Assembly: GCA_025769875.1 (NCBI GenBank)
Contig: JAGFNK010000853.1
Location: 1-19,897, forward strand
DNA: 19,897 nucleotides
Origin: Russula earlei
Lineage: Eukaryota; Basidiomycota; Agaricomycetes; Russulales; Russulaceae
Reading direction: 5' to 3'
Positions 1-8,033 of this stretch are shown here, piece after piece (within the stretch, counting starts at the first letter, position 1; the number at the start of each line of letters is the position of its first letter). The notes under the pieces were generated by a model. The model was not told where the DNA came from. It did no database searches and was given only the letters and a program-made list of their open reading frames with translations. The position numbers and the translations under genes were made by a program.

Positions 1-457
1 TTCAATGATGCACCAAACTAATTTCTACATTCCAGAGGGGAGGTATTATCTTGCAGATGCTGGCTTTGCCTCATCAGATGTATTGCTTGCCCCTTATCAA
101 AATGTGCAGTACCATTTGTCTGAATAGGATTGTGCCAACAACATTTAAGTGGTTTTTTTTTTTAATATCTCACTGATATTCTAAGTCCATGCAATGCCAA
201 AGAGTTGTTCAATCTATGTCATGCATCCACTCACAATGTCATTGAGTGGATCTTGGGATCCTCAAGTGGTGCTTTTGAATCCTCCACTTTCTACCAGAGT
301 ATGACATGGCTATCCAAGCTCTCATCCCCCCGCACTTGCAGCACTTCACAACTTCATTTGATACTTTGATCCAGAAGAGATCAACACATTTGACAATGAT
401 GTAATCAACTTCATATTTGATCCTGGCTCTGCTGGGGGACTGAGAGAGGTCTGGTGA
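1..457 (+). pseudogene. PIF/Harbinger DDE transposase, C-terminal fragment, decayed
   Basis: The family cuts and pastes Harbinger elements with a DDE nuclease. Readable blocks, in shifting frames, are: YYLADAGFASSDVLLAPYQ near 45-105 (family pattern KYYLADAGY...LLTPYRGVRYHL); then AKELFNLCHASTHNVIEWIL near 198-255 (family pattern NLRHASARNVIERIFG, the region of the last catalytic acidic residue); then EYDMAIQALIPP and ALAALHNFI near 297-350. Damage includes an in-frame TAG where Trp is expected (about 126), a T-rich stretch at 150-185 that may be an intron, a 1-nt frame change near 331 and a TGA near 350. The frame closes at TGA 455-457. The 5' part lies outside the window. Family recognition is from remembered motifs, not a search. 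Confidence 0.8.
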
Positions 458-1019
458 TGCCTGGTGAGAGGCACCAAGTGAATAACAGATGAGATAGGAT
501 TGTGAATGAGATGTGGGATCAATATCAGAGTTATCTTGAGGTTCATGGCACATAGTAAATGTAATTCTTTGAATTTGCATCACAATCACATTGAATTGCA
601 TAGTAATGCACCACCATAGGGCATCCATATGCACACCTGTGTGTAGACAGATTGGTGGTGGGGGGTGTTCATTTGCAAGCAGACAGGGAGCTTTTATGCA
701 AAGGCAATATACTGCCAGATGACTGTCATTCAAGACAGTAGCTAGTGGTCCTTAAGTACTGTAGCCCAAGGTGGACAGTGATGGTGTTGTGCCATAGGTC
801 AAAGCTTGGAGGAGCCAAGCTCTGACTCCAACACTGACCAGGAGGGCATAGATGGTGAGGCAGGTGATGTTGACAGTGATCGACTTGAGCTGCCATTGTT
901 GTTCCTGGGCATAGAGTGGGCAATGCAAGGGAATGAGATTGTGGGAGGTGCAGTAGCAGACTCACATATCTTACAGCTGTTCCCAAACCCACCCACAAAT
1001 GAAATTGTCATCATTTCCA
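458..1019. other. Non-coding interval between the convergent Harbinger genes
   Basis: I see no convincing gene here. The open frames (for example 806-1195 on + and 239-733 on -) have no recognisable domain and overlap better-supported reading in other frames. The stretch from about 745 to 950 resembles about 4890-5065 inside the hAT-like element in the same orientation. The clearest match is 875-945 against 4997-5062, sharing the words CTTGAGC, CCATTGTTG, AGAGTGGG and AATGC. It may be another small insertion or captured fragment. Confidence 0.4.
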
Positions 1020-1376
1020 ATGATTATCTTGAGGTAGAGATTGGCCATCTTCTCATCTGTCTGAAAGAGGGTGAGTACCCTATTATTGTCAGCTATCCAT
1101 TGCTGGGATTGTTGGTCATCTTAAACCAGTCATGGAAATGCTTTGCTGCAGTGATGCCAGGACTATCCACAGGTGGTGTTGGTTGTCCAATATAGCAAAC
1201 TGCATTGGTGAGGTCTTTGAAGGCCCTTCTGAAAAAGTCCAATTCAGTTGACTTCTTCTTTTTTGACACAGAGGAGTTTCCAGAGACCTTGAGAGAAGAT
1301 CGCTTGTGCTTGGCAACATTAGAGTGGTGTGAATCATTTAATGGGGATGGAGATAATGATGGCTGGAGGGAGTTGC
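1020..1376 (-). pseudogene. Myb/SANT-like Harbinger protein, C-terminal part, split from its N-terminus
   Basis: The minus strand from the MULE edge at 1376 reads a Ser/Lys-rich linker (KHKRSSLKVSG), then a helical segment (LDFFRRAFKDLTNAVCYIG and AAKHFHDWFKM). After a frame change near 1095 it reads RVLTLFQTDEKMANLYLKI. The last segment resembles the C-terminal helix of basidiomycete Myb/SANT-like proteins that accompany DNA transposons, which often end in a pattern like R-V-x-L-I-x-x-F-x-x-D-x-x-A-x-x-Y. It is read as the continuation of the gene starting at 7933, separated by the MULE at 1377-7173. The continuity is inference: the linker is low complexity, and the join cannot be proven without an empty-site copy. 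Confidence 0.5.
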
Positions 1377-1500
1377 ACTTTTAGTGGTGGTTAGATGATC
1401 AAAAATTACTATAAAAGGTGATTGGGTTGGCAAGATAATTGGGGCTTCAATCACACATGTAAATGACACCAAAGTATTTTCTTAATCACTTATTTAATCA
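1377..1500 (+). repeat. MULE left terminal inverted repeat
   Basis: It reads inward ACTTTTAGTGGTGG, then AAAAGGTGATTGGGTTGGCA, then a CACTTATTTAATCACTTATT-like inner end. The reverse complement of 7067-7173 repeats the same blocks in order (ACTTTTAGTGGTGG, GATGATCAA, ATAAAAGGTGATTGGGT, GCAAGA, AATTGGGG, TTCAATCA). A third copy at about 8574-8688 has the same orientation as the right one. Confidence 0.85.
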
Positions 1501-1814
1501 CTTATTTATTATGTACCTGGAAAATAAATTACAATACAATAAAGATTTTCTATTGTAAGGATCAGCAGAAGACGAGGCTGCTAGAATAGGCAGTGGTGCA
1601 GTCCAAAGGGACCTGGTGCAAGGGGAGGCGGTGGCATCTGAGGGAGGGGGTTCTGAGGGGGGTTCCAAGGGAGGGAAGGGGGGGTTGAGATGGTGGTTCC
1701 CCAAGGGCATGCATGTGTGCATTCACAGCAGCAGATGTTGCATCAGGCTTGGCGTGCTTGCCTGACAGTTCACCCCTGGTGTACGGATCATTGTGAACAT
1801 GGTGGTGCTTTCCC
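1501..1814 (-). other. MULE 3' region between transposase end and terminal repeat
   Basis: There is no gene here. Read on minus, it continues the transposase C-terminal tail without an open frame. The same sequence recurs, shortened and inverted, at about 8400-8575 of the outer MULE copy, with shared blocks such as GATGCCACTGCCTCCC-like and CTTGCACCAGGTCCCTT-like words. This shows it belongs to the element and not to host DNA. Confidence 0.6.
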
Positions 1815-2871
1815 TTAGCGACACTGGATGCTTTGCACTGTCAGTCCCTGCACATCAGGGAGGACTGGTCCATTGTTTTGGGCCCTGTCTGACACCCATA
1901 TGCTTGCTGTCTCTGTCCATGTATGCTGATTGGGCACAATTACCTTCTTATCAGGTAAGACCTTGAAACCTTGAATTATGTTTAATTGTGGCTGCCAAAC
2001 TGTATTTGGTGCCCATGTGGCCTCGACAATCTCCACTGATTGATTAGCATCCTCAAGCCTAGATGTGAGATTGCATGATAACAATATGATCTCCTGTGAG
2101 AGAGATACTAGGCTCTCCCTTGGCCTGGTGGATGGGGATGGTGGGTCAGAGGATTTATTTGCATTCTCTATGGGAGCTTTTTGGATGCTCTCTTCAGGAC
2201 AGAGGTGGGGAAAGTGGATGTAGATTGCTGCAATGTGTTTGCAGAATCTAATCCATGGATAATCTGTGCAATCACAAGTCGACTTCATCAGATTGATTGA
2301 GTCAAACTCGCCAGACCAGGATTGTGAAGCAATGTGAAAGCAGATCTCATCAAATTGCAAGATTGAATCTTGTGATATGCTCTCAGTGCAGGTGAAAAGT
2401 TTCCAATGCCTGTCAGCCACCAGGTCCTGACCATTGAGCCCAACTTTCTGACATTTGTGTCTGTTGGTAATATGGCACCATTTGATGCACTAGCACGAAT
2501 AAGATTCAATTGATCCACCAATTGCACTTGCCATTGAGCCAGTGTGATTTGAGGATGTGATGATATCTAAAAAATGATCAAGTCGTCTTATCTTTAGATC
2601 AGTTGGAACACATACACTTCAATCAACATATTGGTGTCCCCTTCCTCAAAGATATGCCAATTTTCCAGTAAACCATGGACCACATATGCACACAGACATC
2701 CATTCACACCCAAGGTAGTTCACAAAACTTTGTGGGACCTGAGGATCAGTGGAGGTCTCCTCCCAGATTTGCAGAAAGTTGGCCTGATCATCTGTATGTA
2801 CCCATCTCTTGATCTTATCCCACAGATCAGGAAATTCAGTTGTATTGAAGTGTGCTCACATCATGTGCAAC
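1815..2871 (-). pseudogene. MULE transposase, C-terminal part with SWIM zinc finger, decayed
   Basis: The minus strand resumes the transposase immediately beyond the hAT-like insertion. It reads FPDLWDKIKRWVHTDD and QANFLQIWEE, then VPQSFVNYL and an EEGDTNMLIE-like block that changes frame, typical of fungal MULE transposases after the CxWH motif. An in-frame TGA lies about seven codons before FPDLW where Arg is expected, as a CGA to TGA change would give. The frame from 2420 then gives a SWIM-type finger, C-D-C-x8-C-K-H, at about 2276-2235 (Cys49, Cys51, Cys60 and His62 counted from the Met at 2420), followed by a Ser/Pro-rich tail. SWIM fingers are usual at MULE transposase C-termini. Several frameshifts make it non-functional. 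Confidence 0.8.
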
Positions 2872-2900
2872 TAGTGCTTTCAGGTCAGGTCACATTGACT
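2872..2900 (+). repeat. hAT-like left terminal inverted repeat
   Basis: It starts TAGTGCTTTCAGGTCAGGTC and pairs with 5788-5816. The first eight bases are identical, followed by a looser GTCxxGTCA agreement. Further GACTG/ACTGG words follow to about 3050. Confidence 0.75.
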
Positions 2901-3050
2901 GCAAAAAACTGCTTGACTGAACCTGACCTGACTGATCATGAGTGAACTTTCAGTCAAGGTCAAACTGGATTGTAGAATGTCCAGTCACAATCACATCAAC
3001 TTTCAAGACTGATAAAAACTGGTCAAGACTGGTCAAGACTGGTGTGCCTG

Positions 3051-5600
3051 GTGTGCCTGGGATTTCTGTCAAGATTTCATGGGTTTGAGGATTATGGTCA
3101 TAACTAGTCATAAGTAAAGCATGACTGGGAACATGTGTGTGAGATTGTAAGGCTGGTTACCTGACCCTGTACTCAGTGAGTACCCAAGGAGAGAGAGAGC
3201 CCTCATGAGAAGTTGGACACAGGCACAAAGAGGAGTTCTCAAGCCAGTCAGAGAAGGGGACACCAAAGCTTGCTTGTCATTCCAGAGGGTAAGTAGAGAG
3301 ATTAAGTACAGAATACAGGGGAGTACAAAGGAAAATAGGAGATTGAAACACAAGGGAGCATAAAGATTGTCTATGCTACACATGGAAAAAAAAATGCACA
3401 TCTCAATGCATGAAAATTGTGCACACAAGAAAAGATGCAATGCCATCAGGGCTTCAGACCTTACACCTCCCAGGGGGTTGAAATTTTGAGCATCCCCAGT
3501 CAAACCTTCTTGACTGAGCTTTGGCCTTGTGCATGTGGTCTTGTTGTCTCATTGCAGAAGGGGGATGGTGGGTGCTGAGGTGTCATTGTGTGTTGAACAC
3601 GGGCACGGTGTGGTGAAGCAGGGGGCATGGTGTGCTTGCGGCATGTTGAATGTGTCATTGCACCTTGTGGTGTTGCCAAGTGTTGGCTGTTTTGGTGCTG
3701 TTGCTGCTGCTGTCGATACAGAGGTGATGGCGGTGGCAAGAGCAAGGGTGGTGGTGAGAGAGGGTGGAGGCATGGAAAGGCATGGGTGTGGGGGCGTGAC
3801 TTGTGCATTGCTCGTGCTGTCACCTTGCAGGTGCAGTGATGAGGTCTTTGCCATTGCAGGTGGTGGCAGCATGCATGGATGCGATGGAAGGGGAGGCAAG
3901 GTGTGGCATGGTGCTTGCATCGGCAGCATCTCCTGTGGTGACATCATGGTGGCAGGGTCCAATTATTCTGCAGGACAGCATTGTGGCATTTGCTTATCTG
4001 AGGCAGTGGCATGTGTGCTCTTCATTTTCCAGTTATCTGTGTGTTCTTTCTTGGTGGTGCAAGGTGGTGTGACAGCTAGAAACAGAAGTATGAGAGCAGT
4101 GTGGTCAGGAAGCAGAGCAGTGGCTGGGACTAGGCCCAGAACGGCAGTGAACAAGGCTGAGGGCATGGTGGCAATGGCTGGCTGTGCTGGCAATATGGGG
4201 GACGTGACTGAGGAAGCTGAAGCTGAAGTGGTGGAGGACAAGACTGGAATGGAGATGGGAGATGAAGAGGTGGTGGCTGGATGAGTTGGGCCTGAGGCAG
4301 TGGGCATAGATGTGATGGTGGGAGTGGGTGATGTGGAGACTGGTGAGGAGAGCATGGGAGTGGATGATGCTGAGACAGTGGCTGGCCAGACAGAGACAGT
4401 GGTGTGGGATGGAGCTGTGATAGGCAGAACATGTACAGCGACAATGGAGATGGCTGGCAATGAGACTACTGTGGCAGCAATGGGAGATGATGGGGAAGTG
4501 GTGGTGGCTGGTGATTCTACTGAGGGCATGGGTGTAGCAAGCCACCACAGCTATGCAGAGTTCTTGAGGCTTGATCCAAGGGTGGGTATGAACTGAAGGG
4601 AGCAGGAGCAAGCAAGGTCATGCCTGGGACAGAATGCATGCATGCAAGAGAGAGAGTGTGTGTGTATGTGTGTGTACTTGAAGGAGAAGAAGAGTGAGAG
4701 CTTGAGGGAGGCAAGGTGTTCTTAGCCAATGCAAATGCCAGAAAGTTGATTTCATTCACCAAGAGGCTCAGTTAAGCCTTTTTCTACTAAACAAGATAGT
4801 AACTACTGATACTTAAATACAAAAATGCTACTCCTCTGAATGCAACTCAAGAGTGTGAGGTGGCGCAGCAATGACAAAGGGGTGAGATGCTATGGGCAGC
4901 AAGCCCTTGGGTAAGGCAACAATTATGATGAACACGCCATATGGGTCTGTGCGTATGTGCATGGCGGGGGCAAGGGCAAGGTGAGTGACATTGATGGTGA
5001 TTGTCTTGAGCCATTGTTGCAGTTCCCAGGTGCAGAGTGGGGAATGCGAGGGGATGACATCGAGAGGAGATGAGAAGAGTTGGAGAGGGAAGGAGGACAC
5101 ATGGGAGGTGGGGGCGAGTGCAGGTCATATGAGTTTCCTGGTCAGTGGGCTCACATACCTTACATGGGCGAGGGGAGGAGTGGGTGTGTGCGTTGGAGGC
5201 GAGAGGTGGAGGGCAAGGTGTGCGTCAAAGGTGAGAGGTGGGGGATAAGGTGGCATTTGCGTGCATGACCTGGTGATGGGAGTTAGGAGAGTTGCAGGGC
5301 ACACATGTCAGGCGTTCAGTGGTAATGTCATTGGAGGCAGAGGAGAGGGAGTGTGCATTGAAGGTGAGAGACAGAGGGCATGGAGGCATTTGCATGTGAC
5401 ATGATGGTGGAAGAGAAGGAGTTGCAGGGCATGCGTGTTGGGTGTTTGGTGGCTGGCCAGTTTCTCACAGTGGAAGGGAAGTGGAAGGGAGAGATAGAGA
5501 GAGGAACAACTGAGACAAGAGGGGGAGGGATGTGAACACAATGTGAACAGGAGAGATGGTGGCAGGTGAGTGTGCAAGTCATCATGCAAACAGACAGCAT
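3051..5600. other. Interior of the hAT-like element, no recognisable gene
   Basis: From about 3500 to 5560 the + strand is strongly G-rich and C-poor. It holds an open frame at 3529-4284 (+, 251 codons, Gly/Val/Ala/Cys-rich) opposite a Ser/Thr/Pro-rich frame at 4529-3963 (-, 188 codons). Neither has a domain I recognise, and both are likely products of composition. A purine/GT microsatellite lies at about 4647-4676 (GA repeats then GT repeats). A 138-bp imperfect tandem repeat begins at 5193. The 3108-3500 part is ordinary AT-richer sequence without an open frame of interest. CpG dinucleotides are present here, more than in the surrounding elements. Confidence 0.5.
5193..5468 (+). repeat. Two imperfect tandem copies of a ~138-bp unit
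   Basis: TTGGAGGC at 5193 and 5331 starts each copy. Both copies then run through similar GAAGGTGAGAG/AAAGGTGAGAG words, a GGCATTTGC(G/A)TG block, an (A/G)TGATGG block, GAGTTGCAGGGCA and a GGTGTTTGGTGG/GGCGTTCAGTGG block in the same order. The match is by eye and includes small indels. Confidence 0.55.
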
Positions 5601-5787
5601 GACTCACCCAGTCAAGAACTGGTTTCAACCAGTCATCTTCCAGTTTTGGTTGAGACTGGTCTGAACTGGTCAAATGACTGCAAATGACTGCATGTAACTG
5701 GTTATGTACAGTCCAGTCCGGTTTTTTTCAGGATTGGGAAAACTGGCAGGCAGTCACAGTTACAGTCACACCAAAATTGTGGGAAAA

Positions 5788-5816
5788 ACTGGACTTGACT
5801 GGACTTTGAAGCACTA
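5788..5816 (-). repeat. hAT-like right terminal inverted repeat
   Basis: The reverse complement begins TAGTGCTTCAAAGTCCAGTC, matching the left end at 2872. The flanking CATGCAAC at 5817-5824 is the right target-site copy. Confidence 0.75.
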
Positions 5817-5824
5817 CATGCAAC

Positions 5825-7020
5825 ACATGCCATTTGCAAAGCCATATCTGACTTCCCAGATAGGCAATCTTGAGGGTGGCAATCTGCATGGCATCATGAT
5901 CTGTCAGAATAATAGATGGCTGGATAGCCAGACTGGCATCCCTGACCCAATAGACAAAAAAGGATATTATGTCTGTTGTTCCATTGGATGCCAGCATCTA
6001 GGCAACAGGCACACCTATCCAGAAAAGGTAAGCATGCTAAATTGACATTTAGTAAATAATAAAAAGTCTGGATATTGAGTAATATTATGAGTTGCATCAA
6101 TACTGATGAAGCCATTCCCAAGGCAGTGGAATGCCTCCATTTGGAAAGGGGTCTGGATGCATAACACATATGCATCCTCCTGCAGATTTGACTAAGATGG
6201 GGCACTGTGCAGCCTGTCTTTGTAAAATACATTTGTATTTTCATCTCTCAATCTGTCCAACCAGAGCCTGGTGGAGATGGCATCCTCTGGATGCAGCCTG
6301 ATATTGTCATCTTCAATTTCTTGGGCCATGTGGCTCACATCCTAAAGCAAGATGAATCAGTTGTGGCTGCCATCAGGCAACAAATCCTGAATATCACATA
6401 CCTTTCAATTCATTAGGTTAGCAATTAAAAATAAATTCAATGCACACTCACTATTTCCCATGGATCAACCTTTGTTGACAACAAGGATCTAATTTTATCA
6501 CATGCTACATGTGACATTTGTGTGTAAGCAAGATTAGCAATTCCAATTTCATGGTCTTGCTTGCTTGCATATTGTCCAAGAATGGTAGGTGTGTCCATGT
6601 AAGATTTGATTACTATTCGGCAACAGCAACCTGTCTTCTTGATCTCAGATCTCTGTGTGCAATTGGGGTGCTTCTTTACATAACATGAAGCTCCCCAGAT
6701 AGTTGGTGGGAACAGATGAAACCCTTTTTTGTCCATCCCTGCCCATGCTTGGTGCTGGATGTAATCAATTCAATTGCATGAGCCAGTTCTTCTTGCTGGT
6801 GCCACATGTCAAAATTGGCTGCTGTTGGCCATTCCATGGGGTATCCACCATGCTCCTGGTCATAATTAAAATCTCCCCTCTTTCCAGAATTGGCAGTGAT
6901 CTTTGAAGGGGCATGCCTGAACTTTAAACATTGTGTCGCACAAGGGGCACTTGGGCCAGAAGCAGTGGATGGAGCAGATGGGGTGGATGATGCACCGGTC
7001 AATCGGAAACAGGATAACAT
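5825..7020 (-). pseudogene. MULE transposase, N-terminal and DDE part, decayed
   Basis: The transposase nicks and joins MULE ends through a DDE core. From Met at 7020 the minus strand reads a Ser/Pro tail, then EWPTAANFDMWHQQEEL and GWTKKG (6850-6720). A frame change leads to a Cys/His DNA-binding-like segment (KKTGCCCRIVIKSY, then HEIGIANLAYT) to about 6452. A plausible 50-nt intron (6451-6402, donor GTGAGT, branch-like CTAAC, acceptor AAAG) leads into RLHPEDAISTRLWLDRLRDE. The core shows SIDATHNITQY (first Asp, codon 6097-6095), VPVA..MLASNGTTD, ILTDHDAMQI (second Asp region, 5901-5893) and LCKWHVLH ending at the hAT insertion. Stops and indels near 6020-6060 break it. Confidence 0.85.
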
Positions 7021-7066
7021 TTGTTTTTGATTTGGTAGGGAAAAAGGTAAGTAGTTATGTTACTGT

Positions 7067-7173
7067 TAACTCACTTATATGTGTAATTTAATGCATGATT
7101 GAACCCCCAATTCTCTTGCTGACCCAATCACCTTTTATGGCAATTCTTGATCATCCAACCCACCACTAAAAGT
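7067..7173 (-). repeat. MULE right terminal inverted repeat
   Basis: This is the inverse of 1377-1500. On + it runs from a CACTTATATGTGTAATTTAA inner end through ATTCTCTTGCTGACCCAATC to CCACCACTAAAAGT at 7160-7173. It agrees even more closely with the outer MULE copy at 8600-8688 in its inner part (GCATGATTGAA and AATTCTCTTGCTGAC). Confidence 0.85.
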
Positions 7174-7180
7174 CAAAAGC

Positions 7181-7933
7181 TGCTGGAGGAGAGTTGAGGA
7201 TGTCAATGGCTGTGACAATGACAATAGCCCAATTGAAGGTGAAGGTGATGGTAATGGCCCATCCAGTACTTGTTGTGTACCCCAATGGGCATATGAACCT
7301 ATGGCTCTCAATGGCATCAACTGTGCCATGGCATGAAAATGTGGCCAGCCAGCATTGGCAAATGACTCCAAGTGTTTATTTTCCTAATAATAATGAGTCA
7401 TCATTGACAGACAAGATGATGGACACATACCTTGACCATCTCATCCCACTGTGCTCTTGTGTCATCATTCACATCCACCCCATTCTCATTGTGTATGGAA
7501 TGCCTGATGTTGTCTGCAACTGGACAACATCATGATATACTGTCTTCAACTAGTTGTATGAAGTCAGAATACAAGTAAAATGAATAGAAAAGGAAGACAT
7601 TACTCTCAACCACTTTGATTTGCATGAGGGTGCAGTCTTTTTTGTACCTCTCTTAAAAGTAGCCTCAAGTATATCCACCACACCTTTGAAGACTGAATCC
7701 TTGAACATGTTGTTTGCAGTGGTGCCATCCAGATTGTGAGAAAGGAATTCTATGAATGTGGCCTCATCCTCAGTGGTCCAGCAAGCATTTTCCCAGAGAA
7801 CATTAACCTGATGGGTAATTGCATCATCCTCAGATGCAGAGAGACTTGAGTGGGTTTGCATAGTGAGTGCACAGGGAAAAGATGGGGCATTCCACCACAC
7901 AGTGGACATGTAGACATGCCTCCATGCCTGCAC
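7181..7933 (-). pseudogene. Myb/SANT-like DNA-binding protein of the Harbinger element, N-terminal part
   Basis: The domain binds DNA and in Harbinger elements helps bring transposase to the ends. On minus, exon 1 (7933-7604; the start may be the later Met near 7861) holds CWTTEDEATFIEFL and ends with TAPSCKSKWLR. The next parts follow after two plausible introns: 7603-7550 (GTAATG...AACTAG) and 7430-7384 (GTATGT...TATTAG). Spliced, they read LKTVYHDVVQLQTTSGI, NGVDVNDDTRAQWDEMVK and ESFANAGWPHFHAMAQLMP, the usual order of this basidiomycete domain. The one visible lesion is a frame change between SGIPY and NGVDVND, explained by an extra AC in TACACAATGAG near 7480. The MULE end then cuts the gene; its likely remainder is at 1376-1020. 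Confidence 0.75.
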
Positions 7934-8033
7934 CTAGTGACTGTCTGGCAAATGCCAAAAAACCTTAAAAAAGAACTTCTGATATTTGCAAAAGTTTTGA
8001 AATTTTGTTGAAATTTTGTTGCTGTATGGGGCC
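7934..8033. repeat. Harbinger right end region (putative terminal repeat)
   Basis: Beyond the Myb/SANT start, the sequence is AT-rich and ends GCTGTATGGGGCC at 8021-8033, followed by TAA. On the minus strand the end begins GGCCCCATACAGCAAC, with AAATTTCAACAAAATTTCAA as short repeats just inside. The partner terminus is not in the window, so the repeat cannot be verified here. Confidence 0.55.

Larger units (their letters stand above)
2872..5816. mobile_element. hAT-like non-autonomous DNA transposon inserted in the MULE
   Basis: The left end reads TAGTGCTTTCAGGTCAGGTC. The reverse complement of the right end reads TAGTGCTTCAAAGTCCAGTC. The leading TAGTG fits the hAT terminal pattern YARNG. 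Flanks are TGTGCAAC (2864-2871) and CATGCAAC (5817-5824), an 8-bp target duplication with two transitions, the size hAT elements make. Both subterminal regions (about 2880-3050 and 5605-5810) repeat AACTGGTC/GACTGGTC-type words, like hAT subterminal transposase-binding motifs. The flanks are codons of one MULE transposase that become contiguous if the element is removed. No hAT transposase or BED finger is readable inside, so it is called non-autonomous at 2945 bp. Confidence 0.8.
1377..7173 (-). mobile_element. Mutator-like (MULE) DNA transposon, near full length, itself interrupted
   Basis: The element is bounded by long inverted repeats (1377-1500 and 7067-7173) and contains on the minus strand a decayed MULE transposase: DNA-binding region (7020-6437), DDE core (about 6390-5825) and SWIM zinc finger (about 2276-2235). 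Without the 2.9 kb insertion at 2872-5816 it would be about 2.85 kb, normal for a MULE. It lies within the Myb/SANT-like gene of the Harbinger element. A clean 8-11 bp target duplication is not visible. CTGGAGGGAGTTG ends next to the left terminus (1363-1375), and a similar CTGGAGGAGAGTTG occurs at 7183-7196, 9 nt outside the right terminus, so this is at best an eroded duplication. Confidence 0.8.
1..8033. mobile_element. PIF/Harbinger-type DNA transposon, left end outside window, interrupted
   Basis: This element is inferred from two parts: a Harbinger DDE transposase C-terminus on + at 1-457, and a convergent Myb/SANT-like gene on - (7933-7181, continuing at 1376-1020). PIF/Harbinger elements commonly carry such a gene pair. 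The right end is placed at 8033. There the - strand reads GGCCCCATACAGCAAC and is directly followed outside by TAA (8034-8036), the usual 3-bp TWA target. The flanking DNA from 8034 on matches an intact site in the other MULE (minus strand of about 6416-6424, TTGCTAACCTAATG), which supports this endpoint. The left terminus is not in the window, so the inverted repeat cannot be confirmed. A MULE (1377-7173) interrupts the element. Confidence 0.72.

Noticed and set aside
239..733. 164-codon minus frame
   Set aside because: It overlaps the Harbinger transposase blocks on the plus strand, which match a known family; the minus translation does not.
2880..3050. Short GACTGGTC-type repeats as a possible CRISPR-like array
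   Set aside because: Units are short, irregular and without uniform spacers, and they recur at the other end of the element; they are transposon subterminal repeats.
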